The position numbers and the translations under genes are program-made. Of a DNA stretch of 14,489 nt, positions 1 through 6,950 are shown in pieces. The stretch covers positions 1-14,489 of the forward strand of contig NZ_JBKHAQ010000073.1 of NCBI RefSeq assembly GCF_046542825.1. The letters run 5' to 3'. Each line of letters begins with the position of its first letter. Position 1 is the first letter of the stretch. The notes under the pieces were generated by a model, which worked only from the letters and a program-made list of their open reading frames with translations, did not search any database and had not been told where the DNA came from. Source of the stretch: Rhodosalinus sp046542825 (GTDB lineage Bacteria; Pseudomonadota; Alphaproteobacteria; Rhodobacterales; Rhodobacteraceae).

Positions 1-1631
1 GCAAAGGCCCCGTGACAGAACCAGCCGGGCGACATCGCGGCACCGTGGGCGTAGTAGAGCCACAGCCGGTCGCCCTCGGCGCAGGTGACGCGCCAGTAAT
101 CGCGCTGCCCGGTGCGCCAGTCGGGATCGTCCAGCCACCATTCCGGGGCGATCCGCTCCGGCCCCTCGGCCGCCGCCACGCTCAGGTCGCGGCCCCGCCA
201 GCGGAAGCGCGCGGGCGGGGCGGGATCGTCCGGCGCGCCCACCGGTTCGGGCCGCCACAGCAACAGCGGGCGCGGCGCGGGCGGGCGCGGCCAGGCCTCG
301 CGGCAGGGCTCGGACCAGGCGGCGGCGAGCGTGGTGGCGGTCTTTTCGGGGATGTGGCTGTCGGCGGGGTGGCGGCGGGTGATCGCCTCGAGCCCGATGC
401 GCGCGCCCATCCGTCCAATCAGGTCCGCCACCGCGTCTTCGGGCGCGGGCGTGCGCATCGCGCGCTCCGAGGCGTCGAGATGCCCCGCCGGGCGGCGCGG
501 CGTGAGCGGTTCGGTCTGCACCGCCTCGAGCCGCAACATGTCGATGCCGAAGCCCGCGTCGATCCCGCCCACCTTCAGCGCAAGGACCGGGCGGATGCGG
601 TCGGGATCGTCCGAGGCGCGGGCAAGGCCCACCTCCACCACCTCGGTCGCGTGATCGCTGCGATGCGCCTCGAGCCGCAGCCGCCGGGCGCCGCGCCCCG
701 CCTCGCGCAGCCGTGCGCAGACCCGGTCCATCAGCCGGTCGAGCCCGGCCATGATGTCGGCCTCCAGCCCGATGGGATCGGGCAGCGAGAGCCGCGCGGC
801 GAAGGTCCGGGGCGGCGGCGCGGGCGAGACGGGCTCTGGCGCCGCGCCCAGCGCCTGATCCAGCCGCGCCACCAGGCCGGGGCCGAAGCGGCGGGCAAGC
901 GCCGCGCGCGGCTGCCCCGTCAGGTCGCCGATGGCGCGCAGGCCGAGGCGGGCAAGCTGCTCGGCCACGTCCGGTTCGATCCGCAGCGCGGCGACCGGCA
1001 GGGGGGCGAGCGCGCTGCGCGTCTGCCCCGGCGGCGCGATGCGCCCGCCGTTCTTCAGCGTGCCGCCGCTTTCCCTGCGGCGCCTGGCGGCCTTCGAGCG
1101 GGTCGCGCGCGCCTCCTGCTCGATGGCGTCGCCCGAGCGGGTGGGCACCGGACCGCCGCCAGCGTAACGCGCCAGTGCCCAGGCCGCGCCCTGGGTGTCG
1201 GCGATGGCGCAGCGCATGGTCAGGCCGAAGCCCGCGCAGTCCTCTGCCAGCCGGTCGACCAGCGCCGCTTCGCCGCCGAAGAGATGCGCGCAGCCGGTGA
1301 TGTCGGCCACCAGCCCGTCGGGCGGCGCCTCGGCCACCCAGGGGCTGACGCGCCCCGCCCAGCGCCGGAGCGCCGAGAGAAATGCCGCCTCGGCCGGCGG
1401 GCTCGCCCGGCGCGTGACCAGATCGGGGCAAACCGCCATCGCGTCGGCCAGCGGCTGGCCGCGGGCGATCCCCGCCGCCTCGGCCGCGGCGGAGAGCGCG
1501 GCCACCACCTGCCTTTGCCGCTCGTCCCGGACGACGGCGAAGGGGGCGTCCGCCTCCGCCGCGCCAAGGCGCAACAGGCGCTCGGCGGCGAGCCGGGGAA
1601 ACCAGATCGACAGGATGCGGCGGGCGGGCAT
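1..1631 (-). CDS. imuB: ImuB, Y-family polymerase-like SOS mutagenesis protein (3' end cut by window edge)
   Basis: An open frame runs from ATG at 1631 to the window edge with no stop (543 codons). It belongs to the ImuB family, a catalytically inactive relative of DNA polymerase IV/V that bridges the beta clamp and DnaE2 in error-prone repair. The N-terminus (ILSIWFPRLAAERLL, residues 6-20) lies where active Y-family enzymes carry a metal-binding Asp; none is seen here. Residues about 105-122 (LVADITGCAHLFGGE) match the ImuB version of the palm motif, again without the catalytic acidic pair. The end (RDYWRV, then GDRLWLYY, then WFCHGAFA) is the ImuB-type C-terminal domain (DUF6504), so only a few codons are probably missing. 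An in-frame TAG at 1653-1655 (plus CTA) fixes ATG 1631 as the only sensible ATG. No Shine-Dalgarno sequence precedes it, so translation may be leaderless. dnaE2 is expected beyond the left edge; imuA is not adjacent. Confidence 0.9.
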   Translation of the reverse strand, partial: MPARRILSIWFPRLAAERLLRLGAAEADAPFAVVRDERQRQVVAALSAAAEAAGIARGQPLADAMAVCPDLVTRRASPPAEAAFLSALRRWAGRVSPWVAEAPPDGLVADITGCAHLFGGEAALVDRLAEDCAGFGLTMRCAIADTQGAAWALARYAGGGPVPTRSGDAIEQEARATRSKAARRRRESGGTLKNGGRIAPPGQTRSALAPLPVAALRIEPDVAEQLARLGLRAIGDLTGQPRAALARRFGPGLVARLDQALGAAPEPVSPAPPPRTFAARLSLPDPIGLEADIMAGLDRLMDRVCARLREAGRGARRLRLEAHRSDHATEVVEVGLARASDDPDRIRPVLALKVGGIDAGFGIDMLRLEAVQTEPLTPRRPAGHLDASERAMRTPAPEDAVADLIGRMGARIGLEAITRRHPADSHIPEKTATTLAAAWSEPCREAWPRPPAPRPLLLWRPEPVGAPDDPAPPARFRWRGRDLSVAAAEGPERIAPEWWLDDPDWRTGQRDYWRVTCAEGDRLWLYYAHGAAMSPGWFCHGAF

Positions 1632-1647
1632 CGGAGGGCAGCAAGAT

Positions 1648-1673
1648 GTTCGCTATTTGTTCAGTCCGGGTTC
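1648..1673 (-). promoter_or_regulatory. Tandem LexA (SOS) boxes upstream of imuB
   Basis: On the plus strand GTTC occurs at 1648, 1659 and 1670, each copy 11 bp from the next, giving two overlapping GTTC-N7-GTTC direct repeats. This is the established alphaproteobacterial LexA box. The array ends 16 bp before the imuB start codon, so bound LexA would block transcription initiation. The third copy also forms the palindrome GTTCTAGAAC (1670-1679). SOS control of imuB agrees with what is known of imuAB-dnaE2 cassettes. I could not assign the -35/-10 boxes with confidence. Confidence 0.85.
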
Positions 1674-1679
1674 TAGAAC

Positions 1680-1923
1680 GCCGAAAGAGCGGAGTCGAGT
1701 CGCGCCGACACGCCTTCGCCGCCCGCCAGCCCGTGCCGGGCGCGGAAGCTTTCGACCCTGCATTTTCCAACGCTCCGAGAGCATCCGGGCAACGCCAATT
1801 CCGCCGCGATACCAGCCCCCCGTCGCTGCCTCTGCGGCACCCGATCTGCCGCGCCGACCCGCGCAGGCACACCCCCCGGGGGACGCCCGCCCGCTCGCGG
1901 CACGAGGCGCTGCGCGCCCCCTC
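1680..1923. other. Intergenic stretch between imuB promoter and the I78 gene
   Basis: No convincing gene is seen here. Short frames exist on both strands, but they lack a ribosome-binding site and any recognisable motif. There is room for far less than an imuA gene (about 700 bp). Just after the I78 stop, on the minus strand, a GC-rich inverted repeat (GGCGC at 1906-1910, GCGCC at 1914-1918) could form a hairpin, but no T-run follows it, so I do not call a terminator. Confidence 0.5.
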
Positions 1924-2199
1924 TCAGCCGCAGCGCATCTCCTGGATCAGCCCGCGCGGGCCGATGCGCACCGTCAACCGCCCGGGCAGATGCTCCATCG
2001 TCACCGCCTCGCCCGGCCGGACGATGCGGGTGGATTCGGGCAGGGGCACCTCTTCCAGTTTCTCCGCGGGCTCGCCGATCAGCACGGCAAGGTGCTGCGC
2101 GTCACAGGGTGCGAGGTCGCCCCCCTCGGCCTGCACGACCGCGCAGGCGGCCAGCGCGGGCAGCGCGGGCAGCGCGAGAGCGGCAAGGATACGTGGCAT
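1924..2199 (-). CDS. I78-family peptidase inhibitor lipoprotein
   Basis: A 91-aa protein with a short hydrophobic N-terminus ending in a lipobox (LAAC, Cys19), so it is probably a lipid-anchored periplasmic protein. The mature part fits the I78 (elastase inhibitor-like) family: Cys32 and Cys90 at the usual ends of the domain, a central R-PG segment (RIVRPGEAVT), then LPGRLTVRIG and a terminal MRCG. I78 proteins are small tight-binding inhibitors of serine proteases. The role here is inferred from the family only. ATG 2199 is preceded by AAGGAGA with suitable spacing. It is divergent from the formaldehyde dehydrogenase gene, and the 120-bp gap must hold both promoters. A 9-bp inverted repeat there (CTGCGCCAG at 2240-2248, CTGGCGCAG at 2281-2289) is a possible regulator site. 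Confidence 0.8.
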   Translation of the reverse strand: MPRILAALALPALPALAACAVVQAEGGDLAPCDAQHLAVLIGEPAEKLEEVPLPESTRIVRPGEAVTMEHLPGRLTVRIGPRGLIQEMRCG

Positions 2200-2319
2200 C
2201 GGATGTCTCCTTGTGCTGACTGCGGCCCCTGTCGCGAAGCTGCGCCAGAGGTCCGTTCCCGCGTTGCAAACGCACGCAGGCTGGCGCAGGCTCCGCCGCG
2301 AAACAGGATGGAGACATGC

Positions 2320-3447
<1,128 letters not shown>

Positions 3448-3451
3448 AGCC

Positions 3452-4357
3452 ATGCGTGGACCGGTCCGCGACACCGCCGCGATGATCGCCGGCATGGCGC
3501 CGGTGCTGCGGCAGGGGCGCTTCGCCTTTGTCGAGACGCAGGACGCGGCGCTGCTCGCCCGTGCCTTCGCCGTGGTGCGCGAGGACGAGGGCACCACGGC
3601 GATCCTGCCGGTCGGGTTGGCGGCTGACGCGGGCCTCGACACGTCGCTGCCGATGGCCTGCATCACGCTGACGGTGCAGTCCGCGCTCGACGGCGTGGGG
3701 CTGACGGCAGCGGTATCGCAGGCCCTCGCCGCGGCCGGCATCCCGTGCAACGTGGTGGCGGGCGCCCGGCACGACCACCTCTTCGTGCCGGCTGCCCGGG
3801 CCGAGGCGGCACTGAGCCTCCTGCAGCGCCGCGCCGCGCCCGAGGTGCCGCCACTGCCCGATCCCGTCCCCGGCATAACGATCCGGCCCGCCACACCGGC
3901 CGACGACGACGCGATCTGGGCCATCCTGAAGCCGGCGATCGAGGCAGGCGACAGCTTTGCCGCCGATCCGGGAGGCGGGCGCGCGGGCGCCTTCGCCTAC
4001 TGGCGGCCTCCGGGCGCCGAGAATTTCGTGGCCGAGATCGGGAGCCGCATCCTGGGCACCTGCTACCTCAAGCCCAATCACGCCGGCGGCGGCGCGCATG
4101 TCGCCAACGCCGGCTACTGCACCGCGCCTGAGGCGCGGGGCCGTGGCATCGCGCGCGCGCTGCTGGCGCATTCGCTGCAAGAGGCGCGGTCGCGCGGATT
4201 CGCCGCCATGCAGTTCAATTTCGTGGTCGAAACGAATACCCGTGCCATCGACACATGGGTGCAGGCGGGTTTCGATGTGGCAGGCCGGCTCCCGGGCGCC
4301 TTTCGCCACCCGAGGGAAGGCCGGGTGGATGCGCTGGTGATGCACCGCCGTCTCTGA
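3452..4357 (+). CDS. ACT_3 (DUF2241) - GNAT acetyltransferase fusion protein
   Basis: A 301-aa two-domain protein. Residues about 8-126 fit the ACT_3/DUF2241 family (ITLTVQSALDGVGLTAAVS, then NVVAGARHDHLFVP), a putative small-molecule-sensing domain. After a Pro-rich linker (127-141), residues 142-301 form a GNAT N-acetyltransferase. The acetyl-CoA loop is EARGRGIARALL (227-238), followed by the conserved NFVVETN and GRLPGAFRHP segments of the YncA-like/amino-acid acetyltransferase branch. The substrate cannot be told from sequence; regulation of the enzyme by ligand binding to the ACT_3 half is inference. ATG 3452 lies 4 bp after the frmA stop with only a weak ribosome-binding site (GAAG), suggesting translational coupling. 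ACT_3 and GNAT proteins also occur as separate proteins; here they are one reading frame with no sign of a frameshift artefact. Confidence 0.85.
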   Translation: MRGPVRDTAAMIAGMAPVLRQGRFAFVETQDAALLARAFAVVREDEGTTAILPVGLAADAGLDTSLPMACITLTVQSALDGVGLTAAVSQALAAAGIPCNVVAGARHDHLFVPAARAEAALSLLQRRAAPEVPPLPDPVPGITIRPATPADDDAIWAILKPAIEAGDSFAADPGGGRAGAFAYWRPPGAENFVAEIGSRILGTCYLKPNHAGGGAHVANAGYCTAPEARGRGIARALLAHSLQEARSRGFAAMQFNFVVETNTRAIDTWVQAGFDVAGRLPGAFRHPREGRVDALVMHRRL

Positions 4358-4418
4358 GCGTGCATTGTGCCCGCGCGCCGGATGCGCGATTGTGGCGGTC
4401 AGACCAAGCGGAGGCTTC

Positions 4419-5141
4419 ATGCCCAGTGACGACCGGACCCGACTGCTCGCCGTGCTGATCGACGCGGACAACGTGCCGGCGAAATACGCCCGCGCGATCC
4501 TGAAGGAGATCACCAAATATGGCGAACCCGGCCTGCGCCGGGTCTACGGCGACTGGTCGAACCAGCGATTGTCGGGCTGGACCCGGACGGCGCAGGAGCT
4601 GGGCCTTGTCCAGCATCAGCAGACCTCGAACACGAGGGGCAAGAACGCCAGCGACATCGGCCTCGTGATCGACGCGATGGACATCCTGCATGTGGGGCAC
4701 TTCGACGGCTTCGTGCTCGTCTCCTCCGACAGCGATTTCACCCGCCTGGCCAGCCGCATCCGCGAGCAGGGACTGACGGTGATCGTCATCGGCGAGGCCA
4801 AGGCGCCGGATTCGCTCAAGAACGCCTGCAATCGCTTCGTCGCGATCGAGAACATCTACGAGGACGAGAGCACGCCGGCACAGGAAAAGGCGGCCGAGAA
4901 ACTCACCGGCTCGTCGCTTGCCGCGGCGCGCAACCTCTTCTTCGACGCGATGGAGAAGCTCGACGCCGAGGACGAATGGTTCCCCCTCGGCCGCATCGGC
5001 CAGCAGATCCAGGCCGACCACCCGGATTTCGACACGCGCACCTACGGCAAGCGCAAACTCTCGGATCTCGTGGCCGATCTGAAGGTCTTCGAGACCAAGC
5101 GCGGGCCGAACAACCAGCTTCTGGTGCGGCGCGTGGACTGA
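4419..5141 (+). CDS. NYN-domain putative ribonuclease with C-terminal LOTUS/OST-HTH domain
   Basis: A 240-aa protein. Residues about 9-147 are a NYN (PIN-like, LabA/DUF88) domain: LLAVLIDADNVP with Asp15 and Asp17, Asp79 in KNASDIGLVIDAMD, and SSDSDF with Asp104 and Asp106. These acidic residues are where the family binds metal for RNA cleavage. Residues about 166-238 fit a LOTUS/OST-HTH winged-helix domain, thought to bind RNA or partner proteins. The pairing resembles the limkain-b1/MARF1 type layout in bacteria. A role in RNA processing or decay is inference; no target is known to me. ATG 4419 is chosen because GGAGG (4410-4414) precedes it; an in-frame ATG at 4365 has no such site. It is 61 bp after the GNAT gene, so it could be co-transcribed or separate. 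It ends 1 bp before a palindromic repeat. Confidence 0.87.
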   Translation: MPSDDRTRLLAVLIDADNVPAKYARAILKEITKYGEPGLRRVYGDWSNQRLSGWTRTAQELGLVQHQQTSNTRGKNASDIGLVIDAMDILHVGHFDGFVLVSSDSDFTRLASRIREQGLTVIVIGEAKAPDSLKNACNRFVAIENIYEDESTPAQEKAAEKLTGSSLAAARNLFFDAMEKLDAEDEWFPLGRIGQQIQADHPDFDTRTYGKRKLSDLVADLKVFETKRGPNNQLLVRRVD

Positions 5142-5142
5142 C

Positions 5143-5168
5143 GAAGATTTTTCGATCGAAAAATCTTC
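5143..5168. repeat. Perfect 26-bp palindrome, centre TTCGATCGAA (element 1, left half)
   Basis: Arms 5143-5155 and 5156-5168 are exact reverse complements (GAAGATTTTTCGA and its complement). It starts 1 bp after the NYN gene stop. It may act as a transcription end for that gene, but the stem is A/T-rich and no T-run follows it, so it is not a standard intrinsic terminator. The same 26-bp size and centre recur at 13552-13577. Confidence 0.85.
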
Positions 5169-5184
5169 TTCTTGCCTCCGGTCT

Positions 5185-5218
5185 GCGTCACGATTTTTCG
5201 GACGAAAAATCGTGACGC
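5185..5218. repeat. Hairpin repeat with centre TTCGGACGAA (element 1, right half)
   Basis: Arms of 15 bp (5185-5199 and 5204-5218) flank a GGAC loop. The inner 26 bp (5189-5214) match the size of the other palindromes. Its centre is 46 bp from that of 5143-5168. It overlaps the end of the tetR-type gene: the stop codon (TCA on plus, 5188-5190) and about the last nine codons lie inside the hairpin. A related hairpin with GTCC in the loop is at 13596-13621. Confidence 0.85.
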
Positions 5219-5841
5219 CCGTAGCGAGCCAGGAAGGTCTCGACCGCGCCGTCGATCACGCGGGCGATCTCGGCCTCGGGGAAGTTGCGGTCGATGCCGA
5301 ACATCAGCCGCGGCCACAGGTCCGCCTTGCAGAGCTCGGCGAACTGGTCCGCGGCGAGGTCGAAATCGCGGATCTGCAGCTCGCCGCGCGCCGCGGCATC
5401 CTGCAGGTAGTCCTTCATGCGCTCGCGCAGCAGCGCCGGTCCGCTCTGGTAGAACTCGCGCCCCAGTTCGGGAAAGCGGTCCGCCTCCGCCAGACAGATG
5501 CGGAACACGCGCTGCCCGAAGTCCGACAGAAGAAAGGCCATGATTCGCGTGGCGGCAAAGTGCAGCACCTCGCGCGGCGGCGCGGCAGGGTCGATCATGT
5601 CGCGCGATTCCTCGGCCTGCCGGGCGCATTCCAGCCGCGCCACCTCGAGAAACAGCAGCCGCTTGTCGGCGAAATAGCTGTAGAGCGTGGCCTTGCTGAC
5701 GCCTGCCTCGCGCGCGATGGCATCGACACTGGTGCGCTCGTAACCCTCGCTCAGGAAGACGCGGCGCGCCCCATCGATCACCTGATCGTACTTGCGGCCC
5801 TTCTGCGCAGGGCTGCGCGCCGGCCGGGCGGGTGCGTTCAT
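5188..5841 (-). CDS. TetR/AcrR-family transcriptional regulator, AefR-like C-terminal domain
   Basis: A 217-aa repressor-type protein. Residues about 18-64 are the TetR DNA-binding domain, with the helix-turn-helix segment SVDAIAREAGVSKATLYSYF followed by ADKRLLFLEV. The C-terminal ligand domain (about 85-205) looks like the TetR_C_7/AefR-like type (FRICLAEADRFPELGREFYQ). ATG 5841 has AAGGAG 8 nt upstream. The last residues (HDFSSEKS) are encoded by the hairpin repeat, so this tail was probably added by the repeat and is unlikely to matter for folding. An operator-like palindrome lies in its own promoter, suggesting autorepression. It is divergent from mbfA, 134 bp away, so it could also affect that gene. 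The inducer is unknown. Confidence 0.9.
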   Translation of the reverse strand: MNAPARPARSPAQKGRKYDQVIDGARRVFLSEGYERTSVDAIAREAGVSKATLYSYFADKRLLFLEVARLECARQAEESRDMIDPAAPPREVLHFAATRIMAFLLSDFGQRVFRICLAEADRFPELGREFYQSGPALLRERMKDYLQDAAARGELQIRDFDLAADQFAELCKADLWPRLMFGIDRNFPEAEIARVIDGAVETFLARYGRHDFSSEKS

Positions 5842-5861
5842 GCAGCGTCTCCTTCGAGAGG

Positions 5862-5891
5862 AATATAAACCGAACGGTTCAGTACCGGCAA
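5862..5891 (-). promoter_or_regulatory. tetR promoter with embedded operator AACCGAACGGTT
   Basis: Read on the minus strand: TTGCCG (-35, plus 5886-5891), an 18-bp spacer, and TATATT (-10, plus 5862-5867), about 20 bp before the regulator's start codon. The spacer holds the inverted repeat AACCG-AA-CGGTT (5868-5879), of a type commonly bound by TetR-family repressors. Placement between -35 and -10 suggests autorepression; this is inference from position and symmetry. Confidence 0.55.
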
Positions 5892-5905
5892 TGCGTGCCG
5901 GGGGC

Positions 5906-5933
5906 TTGCCGTTCCTGCCGGACGCATTATTCT
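5906..5933 (+). promoter_or_regulatory. Likely mbfA promoter
   Basis: TTGCCG (5906-5911), a 16-bp spacer and TATTCT (5928-5933) form a plausible sigma-70 promoter, with the start of transcription expected near 5940 and mbfA beginning at 5976. The -35 boxes of this promoter and the divergent tetR promoter are 14 bp apart, so the two may compete for polymerase. Confidence 0.4.
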
Positions 5934-5950
5934 GGAATTATTCTAATTCT
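5930..5950. promoter_or_regulatory. Irr-type iron control element (ICE-like) before mbfA
   Basis: TGGAATTATTCTA (5933-5945) fits the core of the Irr/ICE dyad (TTAGAA-N3-TTCTAA) with two mismatched outer positions. A further ATTCT follows at 5946-5950, and ATTATTCT is repeated at 5926 and 5937, 11 bp apart. Irr is known to repress mbfA in Rhizobiales, and comparative studies predict the same widely in alphaproteobacteria. The site overlaps the predicted -10 and transcription start, as expected for repression under low iron. Confidence 0.6.
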
Positions 5951-5975
5951 AAGGTAGAGTTCCAAGGATGATGCG

Positions 5976-6950
5976 ATGCGCTTTTTCAGCCAGCGGCGAC
6001 ACTTCGGCGATCTCTCGGAGCGCGAGGTGCTCGCGCTCGCCATCTCGTCAGAGGAGGACGACGCGCGTATCTACCGCTGTTACGCCGAGCGGCTGCGCGC
6101 GGATTATCCTGACACCTCGCGTGTCTTCGAGGGCATGGCCGAGGAAGAGGATCGCCACAGGCAGCGCCTGATCGCCCTGCACGAAAAACGCTTCGGCCCC
6201 ACCATCCCGCTGATCCGGCGCGAGCATGTGGCAGGCTACCATGCCCGCCGTCCCGTCTGGCTTGTCGAGACCCTCGGCATCGAGCGCATCCGCGACGAGG
6301 CGGCGATGATGGAGAAGGAGGCAGAGCGTTTCTACCACCTCGCCGCGCAGCGCGCGTCCGACGCCGAGACGCGCAGGCTGCTGGGCGATCTCGCGGCTGC
6401 GGAGGCCGCGCATCGGCATGTCGCCGGGCGACTTGCCGAACAGCATCTTGACCAGGATGCCAGCGCGGCTGAGGAGCGCACCGCGCGGCGCCGCTTCATC
6501 CTGACCTGGGTCCAGCCGGGGGTCGCGGGCCTGATGGACGGCTCGGTCTCAACCCTTGCGCCCATCTTCGCCACCGCTTTCGCCACGCAGGACACCTGGA
6601 CCACCTTTCTGGTGGGCCTCGCCGCCTCGGTCGGCGCGGGCATCTCGATGGGGTTCACCGAGGCCGCCTCGGACGACGGCCAGCTCTCGGGGCGCGGCTC
6701 GCCCGTCAAGCGCGGCCTCGCCTCCGGCGTCATGACCACGCTGGGCGGGCTCGGGCACGCGCTGCCGTACCTGATCCCCGCCTTCTGGATCGCGACGAGC
6801 ATCGCGGTGCTGGTCGTCTTCGTCGAACTCTGGGCGATCGCGTGGCTGCAGAACCGCTACATGGATACGCCCTTCTTGCGCGCGACCTTTCAGGTCGTGC
6901 TGGGCGGCGCGCTGGTCCTCGCTGCGGGCGTTCTGATCGGCAGCGGCTAG
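5976..6950 (+). CDS. mbfA: MbfA, membrane-bound ferritin-like / VIT1 iron exporter
   Basis: A 324-aa protein in two parts. Residues about 10-155 are a ferritin-like (rubrerythrin) four-helix domain with two ExxH motifs, Glu58-His61 and Glu143-His146, plus Glu26/Glu27 and Glu113/Glu117 as further di-iron ligand candidates. Residues about 175-324 are a VIT1/Ccc1-type membrane domain with about five hydrophobic segments, starting at GVAGLMDGSVSTLAPIF. This order is diagnostic of MbfA, an inner-membrane exporter of ferrous iron that protects against iron and peroxide stress. Start: ATG 5976 is preceded by AAGGA (5964-5968); ATGs at 5968 and 5971 lie in another frame. The stop TAG (6948-6950) overlaps the stop of thiQ on the other strand. 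Confidence 0.92.
   Translation: MRFFSQRRHFGDLSEREVLALAISSEEDDARIYRCYAERLRADYPDTSRVFEGMAEEEDRHRQRLIALHEKRFGPTIPLIRREHVAGYHARRPVWLVETLGIERIRDEAAMMEKEAERFYHLAAQRASDAETRRLLGDLAAAEAAHRHVAGRLAEQHLDQDASAAEERTARRRFILTWVQPGVAGLMDGSVSTLAPIFATAFATQDTWTTFLVGLAASVGAGISMGFTEAASDDGQLSGRGSPVKRGLASGVMTTLGGLGHALPYLIPAFWIATSIAVLVVFVELWAIAWLQNRYMDTPFLRATFQVVLGGALVLAAGVLIGSG

Noticed and set aside
12..1676. A 554-codon open frame on the plus strand opposite imuB
   Set aside because: It is very rich in Arg, Ala and Gly with no recognisable domain, and the minus strand carries a clear ImuB protein. Long antisense frames are common in GC-rich genes.
1673..1903. A 76-codon minus-strand frame upstream of imuB
   Set aside because: No ribosome-binding site, low-complexity Arg/Ala/Gly composition and no similarity to ImuA. 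It overlaps the LexA box region.
1195..2319. A 5' extension of the formaldehyde dehydrogenase frame
   Set aside because: It reads through the imuB and I78 regions in the antisense direction and has no domain. The true start at 2320 has a ribosome-binding site and the family N-terminus.
4358..4418. GC hairpin (CGCGC/GCGCG) after the ACT_3-GNAT gene as a terminator
   Set aside because: Short, imperfect, with no T-run; NYN gene transcription could continue from upstream.
5143..5218. CRISPR repeat or ordinary rho-independent terminators
   Set aside because: Only two hairpins of different sequence with one short spacer, so not CRISPR. The stems are A/T-rich and not followed by T-runs, so not standard terminators.
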